Below, one piece after another: positions 6,091 through 8,729 of a stretch of DNA of 8,729 nt. The translations under genes and the position numbers were made by a program. A model generated the notes under the pieces. The model ran no database searches. It had not been told where the DNA came from and was given only the letters and a program-made list of their open reading frames with translations. The stretch covers positions 1-8,729 of the forward strand of contig DDSI01000130.1 of the NCBI GenBank assembly GCA_002343335.1, given 5' to 3'. The stretch is from Bacteriovoracaceae bacterium UBA2394. GTDB lineage: Bacteria; Bdellovibrionota; UBA2394. Positions within the stretch are counted from its first letter, which is position 1; every line of letters begins with the position of its first letter.

Positions 6091-6672
6091 ATGTTCGCAT
6101 TTTATATTTTGGTCGCCGTAGCGGCTTTTGCCGTTATTTTTTTGATTGGTGTCTACAATCATCTCATAGCGCTCCGTAATCGCTATCGAAACGCCTTTTC
6201 ACAGATCGATGTGCAATTAAAAAGGCGGTGTGATCTCATTCCTAACTTAGTGGAAACTGCGAAGGGCTACTTAAAGCACGAACGAGAGACTTTGGAGGCT
6301 GTGATTCAAGCGCGAAGTGCTGCTGTGAATCTCCATGCTGAAGATACGAGCAATCCGCAAGCTTTGAAAAATTTGTTAGGAGCTGAATCGAATTTAACCT
6401 CAGCGCTGACTCGATTGCTGATCGTTGCGGAGAATTATCCGGAATTGAAGGCCGATAAGACCATGATGCAGCTGTCGGAAGAGCTTTCCTCGACAGAGAA
6501 TCGAGTGGCCTTTTCACGACAGGCCTATAACGACGCTGTGACCAGCTACAACATTGCTCGAGAGACGTTTCCCAATGTTGTCGTCGCCAACTTCATGCAA
6601 TTTGGTGAAGCTCCGGTCTTTGAGGTGGAATCCGACGAAGACAGAAAAAACCCCAAAGTTTCTTTTGGATAA
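6091..6672 (+). CDS. lemA: LemA family protein
   Basis: Membrane-anchored protein of the LemA family: a short N-terminus, one transmembrane helix and a cytoplasmic or periplasmic helical bundle. Biochemical role is poorly known; LemA genes commonly stand beside HtpX-like M48 peptidases, as here. The 193-residue length is typical. The membrane segment is residues 2-22, followed by the family signature YNHLIALRNRYRNAFSQIDV (22-41) and QLKRRCDLIPNLVETAKGY (42-60), then long helices and the usual end FPNVVVANFMQFG...FEVE (160-180). The ATG at 6091 is chosen for the strong GGGGGAGG site 5 nt upstream and because the protein then starts directly with the membrane helix; the open frame back to 5920 encodes no recognisable sequence. 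The M48 gene follows after 21 nt in the same frame. Confidence 0.93.
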   Translation: MFAFYILVAVAAFAVIFLIGVYNHLIALRNRYRNAFSQIDVQLKRRCDLIPNLVETAKGYLKHERETLEAVIQARSAAVNLHAEDTSNPQALKNLLGAESNLTSALTRLLIVAENYPELKADKTMMQLSEELSSTENRVAFSRQAYNDAVTSYNIARETFPNVVVANFMQFGEAPVFEVESDEDRKNPKVSFG

Positions 6673-6693
6673 TGTTTCTTCAGCATCGATTTC

Positions 6694-8664
6694 ATGCACA
6701 CCGAGTTTTTTGAAAGACAAAGTCGCGCAAGGCGAAACGCTTGGGCGTTTCTTCTAATCTACTGTGTCGTACTCTTTGTTCTCAGTATTTGCGTAAACCT
6801 TCTACTATGGGGTGCCCTAAAAGTTGGCGTCATGGCCTCTTTCATCTCGGATGGCTTCGTTTTGGAAGCGCTTAGTGTGAATACCTTCTTCCTCTTGTGT
6901 CTCGTAGGGGGAGGGGCGTGGTTTAAGGCGCGCGAGCTTCGCGAGGAAGGACCTATTTCCATTGTGCTTTCAATTGGTGGAAAGCTTATTGACCCTAGCT
7001 TTGCGACCGATTCCGAAAAAAGACTCATCAATATTGTTCAAGAAATTTCCATCGCATCGGGATCGCCTGTTCCAGAAGTATTCGTTTTAGAAAAAGAAGA
7101 GGGCATCAATGCCTTCGCAGCGGGGTTTACGCCTTCCGATTCCGTCATCGTCGTGACTCAGGGTGCGATTGATCTTCTGGATCGCGAAGAATTGCAATCC
7201 GTCGTCGCCCACGAGTTTAGTCATATATTGAATGAAGATGTAGGACTGAAAATGAAGTTGCATGCTCTTTTGCATGGATTCTTTTTGCTCTCTCATCTTG
7301 GAAGAACCATGGTGGACATTGGCAGCGGGGGTTCCCGTCGTCGTTATAGCAAAGGCGATGCCGACGGAAGCTTCGCTTTTGTGGCGATTGGTTTAGTTTT
7401 TCTTATTTTTGGAGGTCTCTGCGAATTTGCCGGAAGGATTTTGCAGGGAGCGATCGGGCGGGAGCAGGAAAAGCTCGCGGATGCCAGTTCAGTGCAATTC
7501 ACTCGCAATGTTTCAGGGCTGGTTTCTGCGCTCAAGAAAATCGGCGGATGGAAATCGGAAGTTATTCACAACAGAGGAGTAGAGCTCAATCATTTCTTTT
7601 TTGCCGCCGGTCAGGGAGCGGGATTCTTTTCTAAATATTTTGCAACTCATCCCCCCCTTTTGGAACGCATTCAAGAGTGGGAGCCCCAGTTCCGTGGAAA
7701 GTATGAGGTTCTCAACCCAGAAGCCTTAACGCAATTGAAGAAGAATGTGGCAATAGCAATTTCAGCGGCCGCGCAGACTACTTCAAAGGCTATGAAGCGA
7801 GCGGAAGAGCAGAGAGTACGAGAAAAAAAGCGAATTTCTATAGAACTTTTGCCTGCATCCGAAGTGCTTCGTCAGGTTTCTCAAATGCCCACTTTGGAGC
7901 AGGTGGAGTGGGCGGAGGATTTTCTTCATGTGTTGCCAGAATTTATTCAGTCCGCTTTGACCGATTCGTATTTGGTTCGCGCCGTGATCTATGGCCTTCT
8001 TATTGAAGAACAAAATCGCGACGTCGCGCTTGAGCAGATGGAGTTTCTGAAGAAATATGAGAATTCAGATGTGATTCATCTCTCGAGCCGAGTAGCGGAA
8101 TTTGTGAAAGCGAACGTACGCTGGTCAAAATTGGCGTTGGTGGATATCTGCATGCCTCAACTCAAACAGTTGACCTCGGAACAGAGGAAAGAGTTTCTAG
8201 CGCAAGTTAAAGGACTTATCGCAACCGATCAAAAGGTGAGTGTATTTGAATTTTCGATTGCTAAGATTCTCATCCATCACATTGATCGACAGATCCCATC
8301 TGTGGATTTTCATTCCCTTCGCGCAGTTCTTCCCGATGTGGTTTGTCTATTGAGCGTTTTGGCCCATTTTGGGAATCCCGACGATGAAGCTCAAGCGCGG
8401 GCCTCATTTAAATTGGGAGCGGCAAGGTTGAAAATTTCTGAAAGGGCTTTCATTACGCTAGAACAATCCGACATCAAAGCGTTCGATCTGGCGCTTCGAC
8501 GTATCGTGAAAGCCTCACCCATTTTAAAATCGAAGATTTTTGAAGCCTGCCTCTATACCTGCGCAGCAGACCAACAAATGAAACGAGATGAAATGGAACT
8601 GCTCCGCGTTCTCGCAACCCTGTTTGATCGGTCCATGCCCACCCTCCAAGTCGCAAGTGCTTGA
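6694..8664 (+). CDS. M48 family (HtpX-like) integral membrane zinc metallopeptidase with long C-terminal region
   Basis: Predicted membrane zinc protease of 656 residues acting in membrane protein quality control, by analogy with HtpX. The N-terminus (FFERQSRARRNAW) is typical of the LemA-linked M48 group. Two hydrophobic segments (about 16-40 and 54-75) precede the catalytic domain. The zinc motif is HEFSH (His173, Glu174, His177), and the third ligand is probably Glu259 in EKLADA. Hydrophobic segments near 188-205 and 226-248 complete the HtpX-like layout; THPPLLERI (318-326) is the usual end of the protease domain. Residues about 345-656 form a soluble extension, much longer than E. coli HtpX; part of it (about 493-530) resembles TerB-like helical domains seen in this subgroup. 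The start lacks a clear ribosome site, suggesting coupling to lemA. It is separated from lemA only by that gene's stop and seven in-frame codons. Confidence 0.92.
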   Translation: MHTEFFERQSRARRNAWAFLLIYCVVLFVLSICVNLLLWGALKVGVMASFISDGFVLEALSVNTFFLLCLVGGGAWFKARELREEGPISIVLSIGGKLIDPSFATDSEKRLINIVQEISIASGSPVPEVFVLEKEEGINAFAAGFTPSDSVIVVTQGAIDLLDREELQSVVAHEFSHILNEDVGLKMKLHALLHGFFLLSHLGRTMVDIGSGGSRRRYSKGDADGSFAFVAIGLVFLIFGGLCEFAGRILQGAIGREQEKLADASSVQFTRNVSGLVSALKKIGGWKSEVIHNRGVELNHFFFAAGQGAGFFSKYFATHPPLLERIQEWEPQFRGKYEVLNPEALTQLKKNVAIAISAAAQTTSKAMKRAEEQRVREKKRISIELLPASEVLRQVSQMPTLEQVEWAEDFLHVLPEFIQSALTDSYLVRAVIYGLLIEEQNRDVALEQMEFLKKYENSDVIHLSSRVAEFVKANVRWSKLALVDICMPQLKQLTSEQRKEFLAQVKGLIATDQKVSVFEFSIAKILIHHIDRQIPSVDFHSLRAVLPDVVCLLSVLAHFGNPDDEAQARASFKLGAARLKISERAFITLEQSDIKAFDLALRRIVKASPILKSKIFEACLYTCAADQQMKRDEMELLRVLATLFDRSMPTLQVASA

Positions 8665-8668
8665 GTAA

Positions 8669-8729
8669 ATTGGGGACAGTATACCAATTTCCTAATTTGA
8701 AATTCGGAAATTGGTATACTGTCCCCAAT
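8669..8729. repeat. 61-nt palindrome of two inverted edge-motif copies
   Basis: Bases 8669-8692 are the exact reverse complement of 8706-8729 (24 bp). The interior also pairs: AATTT (8694-8698) with AAATT (8700-8704), leaving one T/C mismatch (8693/8705) and a central G at 8699, so 29 of 30 pairs form. Each arm carries the GGTATACTGTCCCCAAT motif that also begins the window. The palindrome starts 4 nt after the M48 stop and may run past the window edge. It could act as a transcript 3' end, but no T-tract is visible; a dispersed REP-like or non-autonomous mobile unit is the better guess. Confidence 0.85.

Noticed and set aside
5903..6100. Longer N-terminus for the small membrane protein
   Set aside because: The upstream part reads as arginine-rich non-protein-like sequence over the lemA start; the 5902 ATG has an ideal ribosome site.
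8474..8728. Minus-strand open frame through the palindrome
   Set aside because: It reads the inverted repeat itself, giving the same residues forwards and back, then runs antisense to the well-supported M48 gene.
1..8729. Composite transposon bounded by the edge motifs
   Set aside because: No transposase or integrase is present, the motif copies differ in form, and the enclosed genes look like ordinary chromosomal functions.

Overview
The window looks like ordinary chromosomal DNA from a Gram-negative bacterium of moderate GC. Two exported proteins (one with a Sec-type signal peptide, one with a lipobox) and the HtpX/LemA-type genes fit this. The secreted FG-GAP propeller with a Pro/Cys-rich tail and the dispersed motif AATTGGGGACAGTATACC suggest a deltaproteobacterial or Bdellovibrionota-like host, but that placement is inference. 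No rRNA, tRNA, CRISPR array, transposase or phage gene was seen.

Layout. 1-24: one copy of the dispersed motif. 158-1765 (+): secreted protein with seven FG-GAP repeats. 1682-3079 (-): class 3-type aldehyde dehydrogenase, whose last 28 codons lie antisense to the end of the propeller gene. 3138-3902 and 3899-4771 (+): TauE/SafE-type membrane protein and a metallo-beta-lactamase-fold lipoprotein, joined by an ATGA overlap. 4776-5495 (-): acidic protein of unknown function, converging on the lipoprotein gene with 4 nt between the stops; both stops lie in one hairpin. 5496-5713: strong minus-strand terminator plus structured stretches. 5714-5902 (-): 62-residue membrane protein. 6091-6672 and 6694-8664 (+): LemA protein and a large M48 (HtpX-like) membrane metalloprotease. 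8669-8729: a near-perfect 61-nt palindrome made of two inverted copies of the edge motif.

How the genes may work together. LemA plus M48 peptidase is a known pairing, probably for membrane protein quality control; the divergent 62-residue membrane protein shares its control region and is a candidate associate. The TauE/SafE-MBL pair is probably one functional unit (export of a sulfur or organic anion plus a periplasmic hydrolase), and the divergent aldehyde dehydrogenase may share its promoter region. The propeller protein is probably secreted or on the surface. I do not see one clear new multi-gene system. The most unusual items are the palindromic repeat, the 84-nt antisense overlap of two C-termini, the small membrane protein with its structured 3' region, and the structured leader of the orphan gene.
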